NCBI RefSeq assembly: GCF_000770675.1
Contig: NZ_AVBG01000014.1
Location: 25,849 to 89,848, forward strand
Reading direction: 5' to 3'
DNA: 64,000 nucleotides
From: Pontibacillus chungwhensis BH030062
GTDB lineage: Bacteria > Bacillota > Bacilli > Bacillales > BH030062
The position numbers and the translations under genes are program-made. This document shows, piece by piece, positions 54,278 to 63,810 of the stretch. The notes under the pieces were generated by a model. It worked only from the letters and a program-made list of their open reading frames with translations. It made no database searches and was not told the DNA's origin. Each line of letters begins with the position of its first letter. Position 1 is the stretch's first letter.

Positions 54278-54722
54278 TGGCTCAAGTTGGGTCGGAGCGG
54301 CTTAAGTTCGCTGAAGACGGCTCAAGTTAGGCCTGGAATGGCTTAAGTTTGAAAGATACCGGCTCAAGAGTGAAAAATAACGGCTCAAGTAAGAGCGTAA
54401 CGGCTCATGTCACCCGATAATGGCTCAAAAAGAAGGATAAATGGCTCAAGTTGAAGAAAAAACGGCTCAAGCCCCGCTGGTTATCTGGCAGGGCTTTGAA
54501 GTGTGGCTCAAGTGGGGGCTTAGCGGCTCAAGTACGCGCGGGGCGGCTCAAGTTTGGTTGCGACGGCTCAAGTTCGTAGCAAACCGGCTTAAGTTTGAAA
54601 AATAACGGCTCAAGAGCTCAAAATAACGGCTCAAGTCATACAAGAGAAAGCTCAAGTCAGCCAGAAACGGCTCATAAAGGTGAAGAACTGGCTCAAGTTG
54701 AAGAGAAAACAGCTCAAGCTCA
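54278..54722 (+). repeat. Phased GGCTCA array B (21-22 motifs)
   Basis: GGCTCA/GGCTTA/AGCTCA start at 54279, 54299, 54319, 54340, 54361, 54382, 54402, 54422, 54443, 54464, 54505, 54525, 54545, 54565, 54586, 54607, 54628, 54649, 54669, 54690 and 54711: steps of 20 or 21 bp and one 41-bp gap. The common extension is CGGCTCAAGTT; the intervening ~10 bp vary. No gene. Orientation matches array C. Confidence 0.93.
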
Positions 54723-54885
54723 GTCCGAATGCTTGCTGGAAGTTGGAAATTTGTGTTAAGAGTTTGTATGATAAAAGATATGAATGAAATAATAACGAGG
54801 ACATTCAGACATGGCCAACGAGAAAGTAGGTCTGTAGTGGTTGCTGGTCTGCTCATTCCTCGTATCCTTATTGGAGGGGAAGCAA

Positions 54886-55716
54886 GTGAAAAAGGTGCTC
54901 TTATCCCTTGTAGGAGTGGTGTTTTCACTCCTTGTTCCGAGTTCTGTCCCTGCTTCTTCTCGTGCGTTTGATGGCATAACATCCTATCAAATCTACTATG
55001 ATACGGTTTCTGAGAAAATTGAAAGGGACATGAAGCACTATGATCTTGTCATTTTAGAACCACGTGAAGTTACAAAAGAGCAAGTTTCTCGCATTCAAGA
55101 AAATGGGACGATGGTTCTGGGCTACGTCAATGTATTGGAAGCTGATGAATGGAATCGTGAAGTGATGAACCAGCTTAAAGCAGAGGATTTCTTTTATCGA
55201 GACGGTAAAAGGGTCTTCTTTCCTAAATGGAATTCGTATTTGATGGATCTGACCTCGCCCCATTATCAATCTATCTTGAGAAAAGATATGAAAGTTCAAG
55301 TCATTGATAAAGGATTTGATGGCATCTTTCTGGATACGGTTGGTGATATTGACGATCAGCACGCTCATGATAAAAACGAGTTAAAAGCGCAACGAAAGGC
55401 TTACGTCGAATTTTTGAAGTTTGTCAGGCGGGAGTATGGTTCCATTCCAATTATTCAGAACTGGGGGTTCAGTACGTTAGCTGACGTTTCTGCTCCCTAT
55501 GTGAACGGAATCATGTGGGAGAGGTTCGAATACAATGTTGTTCAGGATGCATGGAGTCAGGATCGTATTGATGAATTGATAGAGCTACGTGAAAGCTATG
55601 GTGTGGATGTATTTACCGTCTCTTACGAAAATGAAGAGAAAAGCACCGCTTATGCAAGAGAGTTCGGCTTTATTCACACTCACGAACCAAACTATTACAA
55701 TCAGTGGACCTACTAG
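54886..55716 (+). CDS. Secreted GH114-like endo-polygalactosaminidase family protein
   Basis: 276 residues from GTG 54886 (GGAGGGG upstream). A cleavable-type signal peptide (LLSLVGVVFSLLVPSSVPASS) indicates secretion. TIM-barrel features: YYDTVSEKIERDM, LGYVNVLEADEW, GIFLDTVGD with the conserved Asp and GIMWERFEY with the conserved Glu. Family members hydrolyse alpha-1,4-polygalactosamine; the downstream pel operon would make a GalNAc/GalN-rich polymer, so this is a good candidate Pel-processing hydrolase (inference). Confidence 0.82.
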   Translation: MKKVLLSLVGVVFSLLVPSSVPASSRAFDGITSYQIYYDTVSEKIERDMKHYDLVILEPREVTKEQVSRIQENGTMVLGYVNVLEADEWNREVMNQLKAEDFFYRDGKRVFFPKWNSYLMDLTSPHYQSILRKDMKVQVIDKGFDGIFLDTVGDIDDQHAHDKNELKAQRKAYVEFLKFVRREYGSIPIIQNWGFSTLADVSAPYVNGIMWERFEYNVVQDAWSQDRIDELIELRESYGVDVFTVSYENEEKSTAYAREFGFIHTHEPNYYNQWTY

Positions 55717-55746
55717 CCTTCCTAATTATATAGGAGGGCTTTTTTA
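55714..55746 (+). terminator. Rho-independent terminator after GH114-like gene
   Basis: Stem AGCCTTCCT / AGGAGGGCT (one mismatch) with T run. Confidence 0.8.
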
Positions 55747-55915
55747 CATATAACCTAAAAGATATAGAGTGAGCCAAATGAAACTACCTATTTTTGTAAG
55801 TATGTAATACAATAGTCTTACATGAATGGAATTGAGAATTAAGTCCTATGTAAATCTATGAAAACATATACTCAAGTTAAGAACAGGTAATTCATAAGAG
55901 AAGGTGTGAACGAGA

Positions 55916-56938
55916 ATGGAGACGATACTGGTAACAGGTGGTGCAGGGTTTATTGGTTCGCATGTATGTGTGGAATTGGTGGAAGCGGGTTTTAGAGTCG
56001 TTGTAATTGATAATTTCGTCAATAGTACACCAGAAGCACTAGACAGAATCGCATCTATTACTGGGGAACGAGTTCATTTTATGGAAGTCGACATGACGGA
56101 CTCCGGTTCACTTGATGAAGTCTTTCTGACATATTCTATTGATGCGGTTATTCATCTGGCAGGCTTAAAAGCAGTGGGAGACTCGGTAATCAACCCACTT
56201 CGATATTACCTTAATAACCTATCTTCGCTTCTCCACTTATGTGAATGTATGCAGAAATACCACGTTCATCGACTTGTATTTAGTTCTTCTGCAACGGTAT
56301 ATGGGCCGCCTCAACACGTCCCGATAAAAGAAACGCATCCAGTGCAAACGGAAAACCCTTACGGCAGAACCAAGCATATGTCTGAACAAATCCTGAGAGA
56401 TTTTCAACGTTCCTACTTTCCTATGAAAATCGTAATCTTACGCTATTTTAATCCAATTGGTGCTCATCCTAGTGGTTTAATCGGCGAGAACCCGACTGGT
56501 GTACCGAATAACATTATGCCTTACATGACAGAAGTGGCGATTGGGAAGTTACCTGTGCTTCAAGTATTCGGTAACGACTATCCTACTAGAGACGGCACAT
56601 GTATACGAGACTATGTTCATATCACAGACCTTGCTAAGGGCCACGTGAAAGGAATTGAAGCGATAGATAGCATGGAGCCAAGTGTCGCGGTTTACAACCT
56701 AGGTACTGGCGAAGGAACCACGGTTAAGGAACTTCTTCATACGTTTGAACACGTCACTGAAACAAAAATTCCTTTTACGATTACCGATCGACGTCCGGGT
56801 GATGTGGCGGTTTCCTACGCAGATGTAAGAGCAGCAGAGAGAGAGTTAGGATGGAAGGCCACAAAAGGGATAGAAGACATGTGCAGAGATGCATGGAGGT
56901 GGCAACATCGTAATCCAGCAGGCTACGTGAAGAATTGA
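55916..56938 (+). CDS. galE: UDP-glucose/UDP-GlcNAc 4-epimerase of the pel operon
   Basis: 340 residues. NAD-binding VTGGAGFIGSHVCVELVE, catalytic YGRTK (Tyr-x3-Lys) after SSSATVYG and RDYVHITDLAKGH. Diverged from the gal-operon copy at 518 (longer loops, different ending). 21 bp before pelD, so it probably supplies UDP-GalNAc/UDP-Gal for Pel; the gal-type and GlcNAc-type specificity cannot be decided from motifs alone. RBS weak (GAGAAGGTG). Confidence 0.9.
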   Translation: METILVTGGAGFIGSHVCVELVEAGFRVVVIDNFVNSTPEALDRIASITGERVHFMEVDMTDSGSLDEVFLTYSIDAVIHLAGLKAVGDSVINPLRYYLNNLSSLLHLCECMQKYHVHRLVFSSSATVYGPPQHVPIKETHPVQTENPYGRTKHMSEQILRDFQRSYFPMKIVILRYFNPIGAHPSGLIGENPTGVPNNIMPYMTEVAIGKLPVLQVFGNDYPTRDGTCIRDYVHITDLAKGHVKGIEAIDSMEPSVAVYNLGTGEGTTVKELLHTFEHVTETKIPFTITDRRPGDVAVSYADVRAAERELGWKATKGIEDMCRDAWRWQHRNPAGYVKN

Positions 56939-56959
56939 TCACGAATATGGGGTGAGGGG

Positions 56960-58195
56960 ATGTTTTACAGACAAGACCGTTTATGGTTGAAGATCGTAGA
57001 AGTAGTAGGCGTTTTTGCTCTGATCGTTTTAATAGACTTGGTAACAGGAGGAGAAATCGTTTCCTCTATTCCTGGCATATTACTTCTTTTTGTACTACTG
57101 GCGGCTTTACGGTACGGGGTAAATACAGGGTTATTAGCCTTTTTATTACTTGGGGTATATCGACTGTTTTATAGTTGGCTCTCTGGAGAAGACGTTCTTT
57201 TACTCTTTTATGAGACCGACTCCCTCATAGCGTTTATGTGGTTGCTCTATGTTGCATTAATTGCGGGGTTATTCAGCACATCATACAGAGAAAAGTACGA
57301 GAGTCTTCAATTTCATAAAGAAGAAATAGAGGATGAGAATGAATACTTAAAAGAGACGGTGGATTTACTTGAAGAAACGCAACGTATGTTGCAAACGAAG
57401 GTATTGGAATCAGACCATTCCTTATCAAGAATTTATCAGGTAGGTATCGCACTTGATCAAGATCACCCTGAGCTGATTCGAAGTGAGGCCCTTAACGTTT
57501 TTCGTGAAGTCTTTAAAGCAAAACAAATGGCGATTTACCATGTGGACCAATCTCAGCGTGCTCTTCGTCTTCTTATAAAGCACGATGAGGAGAATCAGCT
57601 AAGGCAAACCATCTTAATTGAGGATCGTTCCTCAATGTACAAGCGTATGTTTCAGGGGAGAACAATAACTATCCGAAATATAGAGGACCCGGAAGATTCC
57701 CCTGTACTCCTGGCTCCGCTCACGTTTGAGGGGGAGATTAGAGAAATCGTCCTATTACAAGACATAGAGTTTCATTCCATTACGGCTCATCAAATGCAAG
57801 TTCTTTCCCTTGTATTGGATTGGATGTCAAGCCGCTTACAAAAAGCCTATACACTACAGCTGGAGAAAGAAAAGCCGAAGATGTTCTCAGGTACAGGTGT
57901 CTATAAAAAGCAGTTCTTTAACGAGCTAATTGAGATGGAAGAAAAGAAAGCCAAAGAGTTTGGCCTCCCCTATTTAATCGGAAAGATTCGTCTGAAATCA
58001 ACGGTTGATGTTCCTATTATCGAAGCGGAAATGATGATTCGATCTCATATTCGTGAAATCGATCGACTAGGGTACGATGCGGGTAAAAATGAATTGTGGT
58101 TCCTATTCCCGGGTACCGAGCCAGCTGCGCGTGAAGTCGTCTTCCCACGTATTGAAACGGTGTTAAGACAGAAAGGGGTCGTCTACGATGCTTGA
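56960..58195 (+). CDS. pelD: Pel polysaccharide c-di-GMP receptor
   Basis: 411 residues, ATG behind GGTGAGGGG. Four N-terminal TM helices (about 10-115), a coiled-coil (EEIEDENEYLKETVDLLEE), a GAF domain (about 150-290) and a degenerate GGDEF (about 305-411). The GGDEF signature is replaced (YDAGKNELWF), so no cyclase activity is expected, but an RxxD inhibitory-site motif (REID, Arg365-Asp368) is kept and probably binds c-di-GMP to switch on Pel synthesis. Overlaps pelE by 8 bp. Confidence 0.88.
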   Translation: MFYRQDRLWLKIVEVVGVFALIVLIDLVTGGEIVSSIPGILLLFVLLAALRYGVNTGLLAFLLLGVYRLFYSWLSGEDVLLLFYETDSLIAFMWLLYVALIAGLFSTSYREKYESLQFHKEEIEDENEYLKETVDLLEETQRMLQTKVLESDHSLSRIYQVGIALDQDHPELIRSEALNVFREVFKAKQMAIYHVDQSQRALRLLIKHDEENQLRQTILIEDRSSMYKRMFQGRTITIRNIEDPEDSPVLLAPLTFEGEIREIVLLQDIEFHSITAHQMQVLSLVLDWMSSRLQKAYTLQLEKEKPKMFSGTGVYKKQFFNELIEMEEKKAKEFGLPYLIGKIRLKSTVDVPIIEAEMMIRSHIREIDRLGYDAGKNELWFLFPGTEPAAREVVFPRIETVLRQKGVVYDA

Positions 58196-59117
58196 CCTCA
58201 TGTTGTCCCCTTGGGTATGGGTACTTTTCTTTATCCTTCATGCCATAGTCGTGCTAGTCCTGCTCATTCTCTTAAAAGATCGTTTTGATGGAAACGAGCA
58301 AGCTGTGGTGGTTTGGGTAGGATTAGTTAGCTGTTTCATGCCTCTCTTAGGAGAGCTGATAGGGCTCCTTACTTGGTTTTTAGCTAAGCGGTTTACAAGC
58401 GAAGAGATTTTTGAGGATTATGATGAATACGTTTCCTATGATGTCTTAAATCTTGAACCCATTCGACATGAAGCCAAAAGGAGTGTCGATCTCCTGCCTT
58501 TGTCAGAATCATTGACGCTTGGGACGTTTGCCAATCGGAAAAACTCAATTCTTCAATATATTTCAGAAGGGGTCAGTCATCAAGGCAAATACTTGTGGAT
58601 GGGATTATTGAATGAAGATCATGAGACCGTTCATTACTCGGCAACATTAATGAATACCCTCGTTGATCAGCATGAACGGGAACTATCGTTAGCGAAAGAG
58701 AAAGCCCAGTCCAACGATCTTGAATCCTTAAAGCGTCTTCATCATGCGTACGCACGTTTGATTGACAGTGAGGTGCTCTCTCCTGCTGTACGAAAGCAAA
58801 AAGAAGAAATGTGGTTAAGTTTTTTACTTTCTATCGTGCTCTTATACCCAGATGAACCTTGGATTTATGAAGGGCTTGGAGATTGTAGCAATCGCCTTTT
58901 GGATCATCAGGATGCTGTTTTGTACTACCAGCAGCTAATCGAACTTTCCCCGTCGTATGCCAAAGGATACACGAAACTTCTAAAGGCTTATTATGAAAAC
59001 CATAATTGGTCTGGAATGAAGCAGGTGATTCAGTTGAGCGAGAAGTATGTTGACCCAGAGGACTTATCAGAAGATGACTTATTTGTTCTACAGGTACTAG
59101 GAGGGAAAGTGATGTGA
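58188..59117 (+). CDS. pelE: Pel biosynthesis protein PelE-like
   Basis: 309 residues. Two N-terminal TM helices (WVWVLFFILHAIVVLVLLILL and VVVWVGLVSCFMPLLGELIG) and a cytosolic helical C-terminal half with TPR-like repeats (PWIYEGLGDCSNRLLDHQDA, SPSYAKGYTKLLKAYYENH). Such PelE proteins scaffold the inner-membrane Pel complex with PelD, PelF and PelG. Overlaps both neighbours. Confidence 0.8.
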   Translation: MLDLMLSPWVWVLFFILHAIVVLVLLILLKDRFDGNEQAVVVWVGLVSCFMPLLGELIGLLTWFLAKRFTSEEIFEDYDEYVSYDVLNLEPIRHEAKRSVDLLPLSESLTLGTFANRKNSILQYISEGVSHQGKYLWMGLLNEDHETVHYSATLMNTLVDQHERELSLAKEKAQSNDLESLKRLHHAYARLIDSEVLSPAVRKQKEEMWLSFLLSIVLLYPDEPWIYEGLGDCSNRLLDHQDAVLYYQQLIELSPSYAKGYTKLLKAYYENHNWSGMKQVIQLSEKYVDPEDLSEDDLFVLQVLGGKVM

Positions 59118-60949
59118 GAAATATTCACTCTACACTTGCAGCGATTATTTTAATTTTACTTCTATGCGTTGCGGTTTTGCAGTGGGGGAGGGTAACGGCT
59201 GTTTATAAATGGTTTCCTCTATCTGATCAAGAAGAGCAACGATTTCCTACGATGAGCACTGATCTGACAGAACAACCAGGAACACCATTACAGATTAGCC
59301 TGCTAGAGAACGACAGCGTCGACTCAAAGGCAGCAATCAAAAACCTTCGCTACGCGCTTCAATATGCGAAGGTTCCTTTTCAGACAATAAAAGAAGAAGA
59401 CCTCTCCTCCCTTGAACCAAGCCCTCATCATATTTTAATCGTAGCAGGAGAACATGCGAGAGGATGGCCTTATGAGGTAATCGAATCATTCGTAAACCGT
59501 GGAGGAAGGCTAATGGTGGCGTTACGCTATGGAGGAGTGAGGCAGGAGTGGAATGATCTTGTAGGAATCGATAGCTCCAACGGGTTCCTCCAAGCTCCTC
59601 AAAAGGGTCTGACGTTTGAAAGGTCTCTTTTCCCAGGCTATCCCAACCTAACACCGGAACAGAAGCTTTTCTCTCATAGTCTATTAGATCTTACATTAAA
59701 AGAAGAAGCGGAACTTTATCTATCGGTGAATGACCACCCTGTCATGTGGACATACGACTATGGGAAAGGGAAAGTGGGGTATTGGAACACGACCATTACA
59801 AAAGATAAAGGCGCTAGAGGCCTCCTCTTGCAGTCTCTATCGCTATTACCACCTGCCTTTGTCATGCACCAGGCTGGTATCAAGATTAGCTACTTGGATG
59901 ACTTTCCTTCCCCAATTGAAGATAGAACGGTAGAAGATATGGAGTACGATGAATTTGTGAAAAACGTTTGGTGGAAAAGCATGCAGGAGTTGCAAGATGA
60001 CTATGATCTTATTTATACAGGAGCGCTCATCGGTACGTATGAAAAGCGCCAACGATTAGAGGCGGAAGAGTTAATTGAATTAAGAGAATTTCCGATGGTG
60101 TACTACGGCCGTCAGATTTTGAATGGAGGCGGGGAACTTGCGCTGCACGGATACAATCACCAGCCACTTGTGGTCAGGGAAGATGAGATCCCTATTGATG
60201 AAGGGCATGATTACGTTCCATGGAAGCGAAAATCGATGATGAAGAAGAAGCTGAGGCAAACGGAAGAACTTTTTCATCATTATTTTCCTGAAAAAGAGTT
60301 CCAATCTTACGTCCCTCCTTCAAACATATTAGGCCCGACAGGATTGGACGCGCTCGTAGAGTCTCTACCATCTTTGAACGTGGTGGCTTCCCTTTATTAC
60401 GGAGAGAAAGGAGGAGAGTCGTTTATTCAGGAATTTGAGTTTGATAAAAAATATCCTGAGCTTTATCACTTTCCTAGGACGGCGAGTGGTCACGGGGATA
60501 CGGCGGAGGATTTCTTCTTAATGACTGATGCGATGGCGAACCTTGGAGTATTCTCTCATTTTATTCATCCAGATGACCGCACGGATCCTGATCGTGCAGG
60601 AGGGAGGGATTGGAAGGAGATGAGAGAAGATTTGGATGCGATGTATACTTTCCTCTCCACTCACTTTCCATATTTAGAAGGCCTCACCCAACAACAAGCA
60701 AGGGAGAAGCTAGTAACCTATCAGCAATCTACAATCGATGTTCGCTACAAGGAGGATACAATCACCATCTCTGGTGAACACATGTTAGACCCGTCCATTG
60801 CTCTTGTTCGACTTCAAGTGGGAAAACACCTCGAGACAGGAGAATTCTCGTTTGGAAAAGTAGAGGATATGGGGGATTCGTCTAACTTGTATATGATCAC
60901 GCTTCGCAAACCATCTGTCACGCTTGAGATAAAGGAGGGCGGTTTATGA
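59114..60949 (+). CDS. pelA: PelA-type polysaccharide deacetylase (DUF2194)
   Basis: 611 residues, GTG 59114 overlapping the pelE stop (GTGA). One N-terminal TM anchor, a ThuA/BPL-like region (ILIVAGEHARGWPYEVIESF), then a carbohydrate-esterase-4-like deacetylase with LALHGYNHQP and SHFIHPDDRTDPDRAGGRDW (metal-site His/Asp). Predicted to de-N-acetylate Pel outside the membrane, giving its positive charge. No GH166 hydrolase domain is fused, unlike Pseudomonas PelA; the separate GH114-like gene may fill that role. Confidence 0.85.
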   Translation: MRNIHSTLAAIILILLLCVAVLQWGRVTAVYKWFPLSDQEEQRFPTMSTDLTEQPGTPLQISLLENDSVDSKAAIKNLRYALQYAKVPFQTIKEEDLSSLEPSPHHILIVAGEHARGWPYEVIESFVNRGGRLMVALRYGGVRQEWNDLVGIDSSNGFLQAPQKGLTFERSLFPGYPNLTPEQKLFSHSLLDLTLKEEAELYLSVNDHPVMWTYDYGKGKVGYWNTTITKDKGARGLLLQSLSLLPPAFVMHQAGIKISYLDDFPSPIEDRTVEDMEYDEFVKNVWWKSMQELQDDYDLIYTGALIGTYEKRQRLEAEELIELREFPMVYYGRQILNGGGELALHGYNHQPLVVREDEIPIDEGHDYVPWKRKSMMKKKLRQTEELFHHYFPEKEFQSYVPPSNILGPTGLDALVESLPSLNVVASLYYGEKGGESFIQEFEFDKKYPELYHFPRTASGHGDTAEDFFLMTDAMANLGVFSHFIHPDDRTDPDRAGGRDWKEMREDLDAMYTFLSTHFPYLEGLTQQQAREKLVTYQQSTIDVRYKEDTITISGEHMLDPSIALVRLQVGKHLETGEFSFGKVEDMGDSSNLYMITLRKPSVTLEIKEGGL

Positions 60950-62367
60950 GAATCGGCCTAATTGTTGAGGGCAGTTACCCTTATGTAAGCGGTGGGGTTT
61001 CAAGTTGGGTGCACACGATCATTCGACAAATGCCTCATCATGAATTTCATATCATATCCATTAATCCTTCTTCTTACACGGAAGAGGACATGCAGTATCG
61101 GTTGCCCCCAAATGTCACAGGTCTTCATAACCTCATCCTGAATCAAGATCAGAAGAAGCGCTCCAAGAAGCGATTTGTTTTAGAAGACAGAGACGTTCAA
61201 TCTCTTGAGAAATGGTTGATGTTTGAGGAAGTTGACACGAATGCCTTGTTCGTGATGGGGGAGGTTATTCCTTCAAGCGACCGCTACTTCACGAGCCGTG
61301 CGTTCTATGAAATGGTGAAAAAGAGTTATCACCTTGAACCGCACCACGGATCCTTTATCGATTTTCTATGGATGTGGCGTGGGATGTTTGAACCCGTTAT
61401 CAGGCTTTTGCAACAAGAAGTTCCTGAGGTTGACCTCGTCCATAGCGCTTCAACGGGCTATGCAGGTCTGCTCGGAGCTTATATGGCGAAGGGTCAACGT
61501 ATCCCCTTTTACGTAACAGAACACGGAATCTACTCCCGTGAGCGGGAGGAAGAGATTTTGAAGGCGTCCTGGATTCCGTCTTTTTATAAGAAACATTGGA
61601 TTAATTTCTTCCATCACCTCTCAAGGCAAGCATACAAAGAGGCCGATCAAATCCTTACGTTGTTTGAGAATAATCAGAATCACCAACTGGAAATCGGAGC
61701 GGATCCAGAGAAGGTAGCTATTATTCCCAATGGAGTGGATTATGAGAGGCTATCACGACTTCCTAGTAACGAAACGGAGCGCCCGTTTCGAATTGGTGCG
61801 ATTATTCGAATTGTTCCTATAAAAGATGTGAAAACCATGATTACGGCTGCCAAAATTTTAGAGCAAAGAGGTCGAGATTTCGAATGGATCATAATGGGAC
61901 CTCTCGACGAAGACGAAGAATACACGAGTAAGTGCCAGATTTTAATTAAGCAAAATGGACTTCAGAATAAGGTGAAACTTATGGGGAAAGTTGATATTGC
62001 TGATTACTTGCCAACGTTTGATATCGGGGTCTTAACAAGTATCTCAGAAGGGCAGCCACTAGCCGTCTTAGAAGGGATGTCAGCAGGGTTGCCGTTTGTT
62101 GTAACAGATGTTGGCGGGTGTTCTGAGCTCATCTATGGAAGGGACGATGATCCATTTGGTCCAGCCGGTTTCGTCGTGCCCCCTGTTCATCCTGATCTTG
62201 TAGCAGACAGGATCGAATGGCTTATGGATTACCCAAAAGAACGGAATCATTTCGGGGAAAACGGACAAAAACGCGTGGCAGCTTTTTATCAATATCATCA
62301 TATGATTGATCAATACCGAGAACTCTACCAAACAGGAGGGACCGTTTATGGCGGGCATCGGATTTAA
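60946..62367 (+). CDS. pelF: Pel glycosyltransferase PelF (GT4)
   Basis: 473 residues. N-terminal MRIGLIVEGSYPYVSGGVSS is a PelF hallmark, then VYVTEHGIYSRER-type region (FYVTEHGIYSRERE), IIPNGVDYERL and the GT4 donor-binding SISEGQPLAVLEGMSAGLP. Cytosolic polymerase using UDP-GalNAc-type donors. Starts at the pelA stop (ATGA) and overlaps pelG by 20 bp. Confidence 0.93.
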   Translation: MRIGLIVEGSYPYVSGGVSSWVHTIIRQMPHHEFHIISINPSSYTEEDMQYRLPPNVTGLHNLILNQDQKKRSKKRFVLEDRDVQSLEKWLMFEEVDTNALFVMGEVIPSSDRYFTSRAFYEMVKKSYHLEPHHGSFIDFLWMWRGMFEPVIRLLQQEVPEVDLVHSASTGYAGLLGAYMAKGQRIPFYVTEHGIYSREREEEILKASWIPSFYKKHWINFFHHLSRQAYKEADQILTLFENNQNHQLEIGADPEKVAIIPNGVDYERLSRLPSNETERPFRIGAIIRIVPIKDVKTMITAAKILEQRGRDFEWIIMGPLDEDEEYTSKCQILIKQNGLQNKVKLMGKVDIADYLPTFDIGVLTSISEGQPLAVLEGMSAGLPFVVTDVGGCSELIYGRDDDPFGPAGFVVPPVHPDLVADRIEWLMDYPKERNHFGENGQKRVAAFYQYHHMIDQYRELYQTGGTVYGGHRI

Positions 62368-63802
62368 ACTACAAAAACTCTTTCAAGAAGATTACTATTC
62401 TTCTAGATTTAAAGCCTATGCCTTTGCGGGTCTGGTCACCTCTGGACCATGGCTGATCGTCCTTGTGGCGATTACGCTTATTCAATGGCTATCTTCCCTC
62501 GTGTCTGGTATAGACCTCGAAGAACGAGAGCTCTTCACACTGTCTGTCGCTTATTGCTTTATCTTTTCACAAGTCATCCTAGGCATACAACACCTAATCG
62601 TCACCCGATACGTCGCGGATTTATTTTATGAAAAATTGTACGACCGCATCTTCCCAACCTTCCTCGGTGTTAGCAAAATAACGATCCTTTTCTCGCTAAT
62701 CGTCTGGCTAGTTTTTGTATTCTACTCTCCTCTTCATTTAGGTTATAAGCTTGTTCTTTTAACATTGTTTATGACCCTTAACCTAATTTGGGTCATGTTC
62801 ATTTTCTTAAGCGCAGCGAAGTATTACCAAGCGGTAGCTTACAGTTTCTTAGTTGGTGGGGGTGTGGGCGTTTTGTCCATTCTGCTTATCCCACTCGTCC
62901 CCGAATCGTTTCGCATTTCAATGTCTCTTCTGATGCTTCTCGGGTTTACGTTAGGCATGGTGATGACGCTCTTTGGATTGGTATTCTCCATGCTTATTAC
63001 CTTTCCAAATCGAAATCGGGAGGATCAGTTTTCATACTTGGAGTACTATGATCGTTTCCCTGCTTTATTTGGAGCTGGATTCTTGTATAACGCAGGAATC
63101 TGGGTGTGCAACTGGGTCATATGGTTTGGAGAAGGCGGCACGGTTGTTGCTGGAACGTTTCTGACCAACCGTCTATATGATACGGCGATCTTTTGGTCTT
63201 ATTTAACGATTATTCCAACACTCATTATCTTCGTTGTGTCCGTGGAAACACGATTCTACGAGCGCTACCGAACCTTTTATGGATTTGTTAATCAAGGTGG
63301 CACCTATAACCAAATAGAGCGAGCCAAAGATAAAATGAATCACGTTTTGCGCCAGGAGATGGCTCGGCTTCTGCGGAGTCAAGGAGTTGTTTCGTTCCTG
63401 GCTATCCTGTTCTCAGCCTGGTTCGTAGCCTGGGTAGGAATGGACCGTGAGATCGGTGAAATCTTCCGGATCACAACCATTGGCGCCTTCTCAAACGCCA
63501 TGGTTCTCGTCATCACGTTACTGCTGTTGTATTTCGATGATCAAAAAGGAGCGGTATGGACGAGTGGCTTGTTCTTCACGCTGAATGGATTATTGTCTTG
63601 GATCCTGCTACCTGGAGGAATTGACTGGTATGGGGTCGGCTTTGCATTAGGCTCGACCTCAGCCTTCCTATTCGCAGGCGCCCGTCTTATCTATTTCCTT
63701 CGCGAAGTCGATTATTACACCTTTTGCAGACCAGCAGAGCATGATGGAGGAGACTGGTTTGAGAGATTGGGTGAGCGGTTGAATCGGATTCGGGTTTTTT
63801 AG
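62348..63802 (+). CDS. pelG: Pel exporter PelG (MOP/Wzx-like)
   Basis: 484 residues from ATG 62348 (AGGAGGG at good spacing; an in-frame ATG 42 bp upstream lies deeper in pelF). N-terminal MAGIGFKLQKLFQEDYYSSR and ~12 TM helices are typical of PelG. It translocates the growing polymer across the membrane. Last gene of galE-pelDEAFG; array C begins 9 bp after its stop. Confidence 0.93.
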   Translation: MAGIGFKLQKLFQEDYYSSRFKAYAFAGLVTSGPWLIVLVAITLIQWLSSLVSGIDLEERELFTLSVAYCFIFSQVILGIQHLIVTRYVADLFYEKLYDRIFPTFLGVSKITILFSLIVWLVFVFYSPLHLGYKLVLLTLFMTLNLIWVMFIFLSAAKYYQAVAYSFLVGGGVGVLSILLIPLVPESFRISMSLLMLLGFTLGMVMTLFGLVFSMLITFPNRNREDQFSYLEYYDRFPALFGAGFLYNAGIWVCNWVIWFGEGGTVVAGTFLTNRLYDTAIFWSYLTIIPTLIIFVVSVETRFYERYRTFYGFVNQGGTYNQIERAKDKMNHVLRQEMARLLRSQGVVSFLAILFSAWFVAWVGMDREIGEIFRITTIGAFSNAMVLVITLLLLYFDDQKGAVWTSGLFFTLNGLLSWILLPGGIDWYGVGFALGSTSAFLFAGARLIYFLREVDYYTFCRPAEHDGGDWFERLGERLNRIRVF

Positions 63803-63810
63803 GTGGGGGG

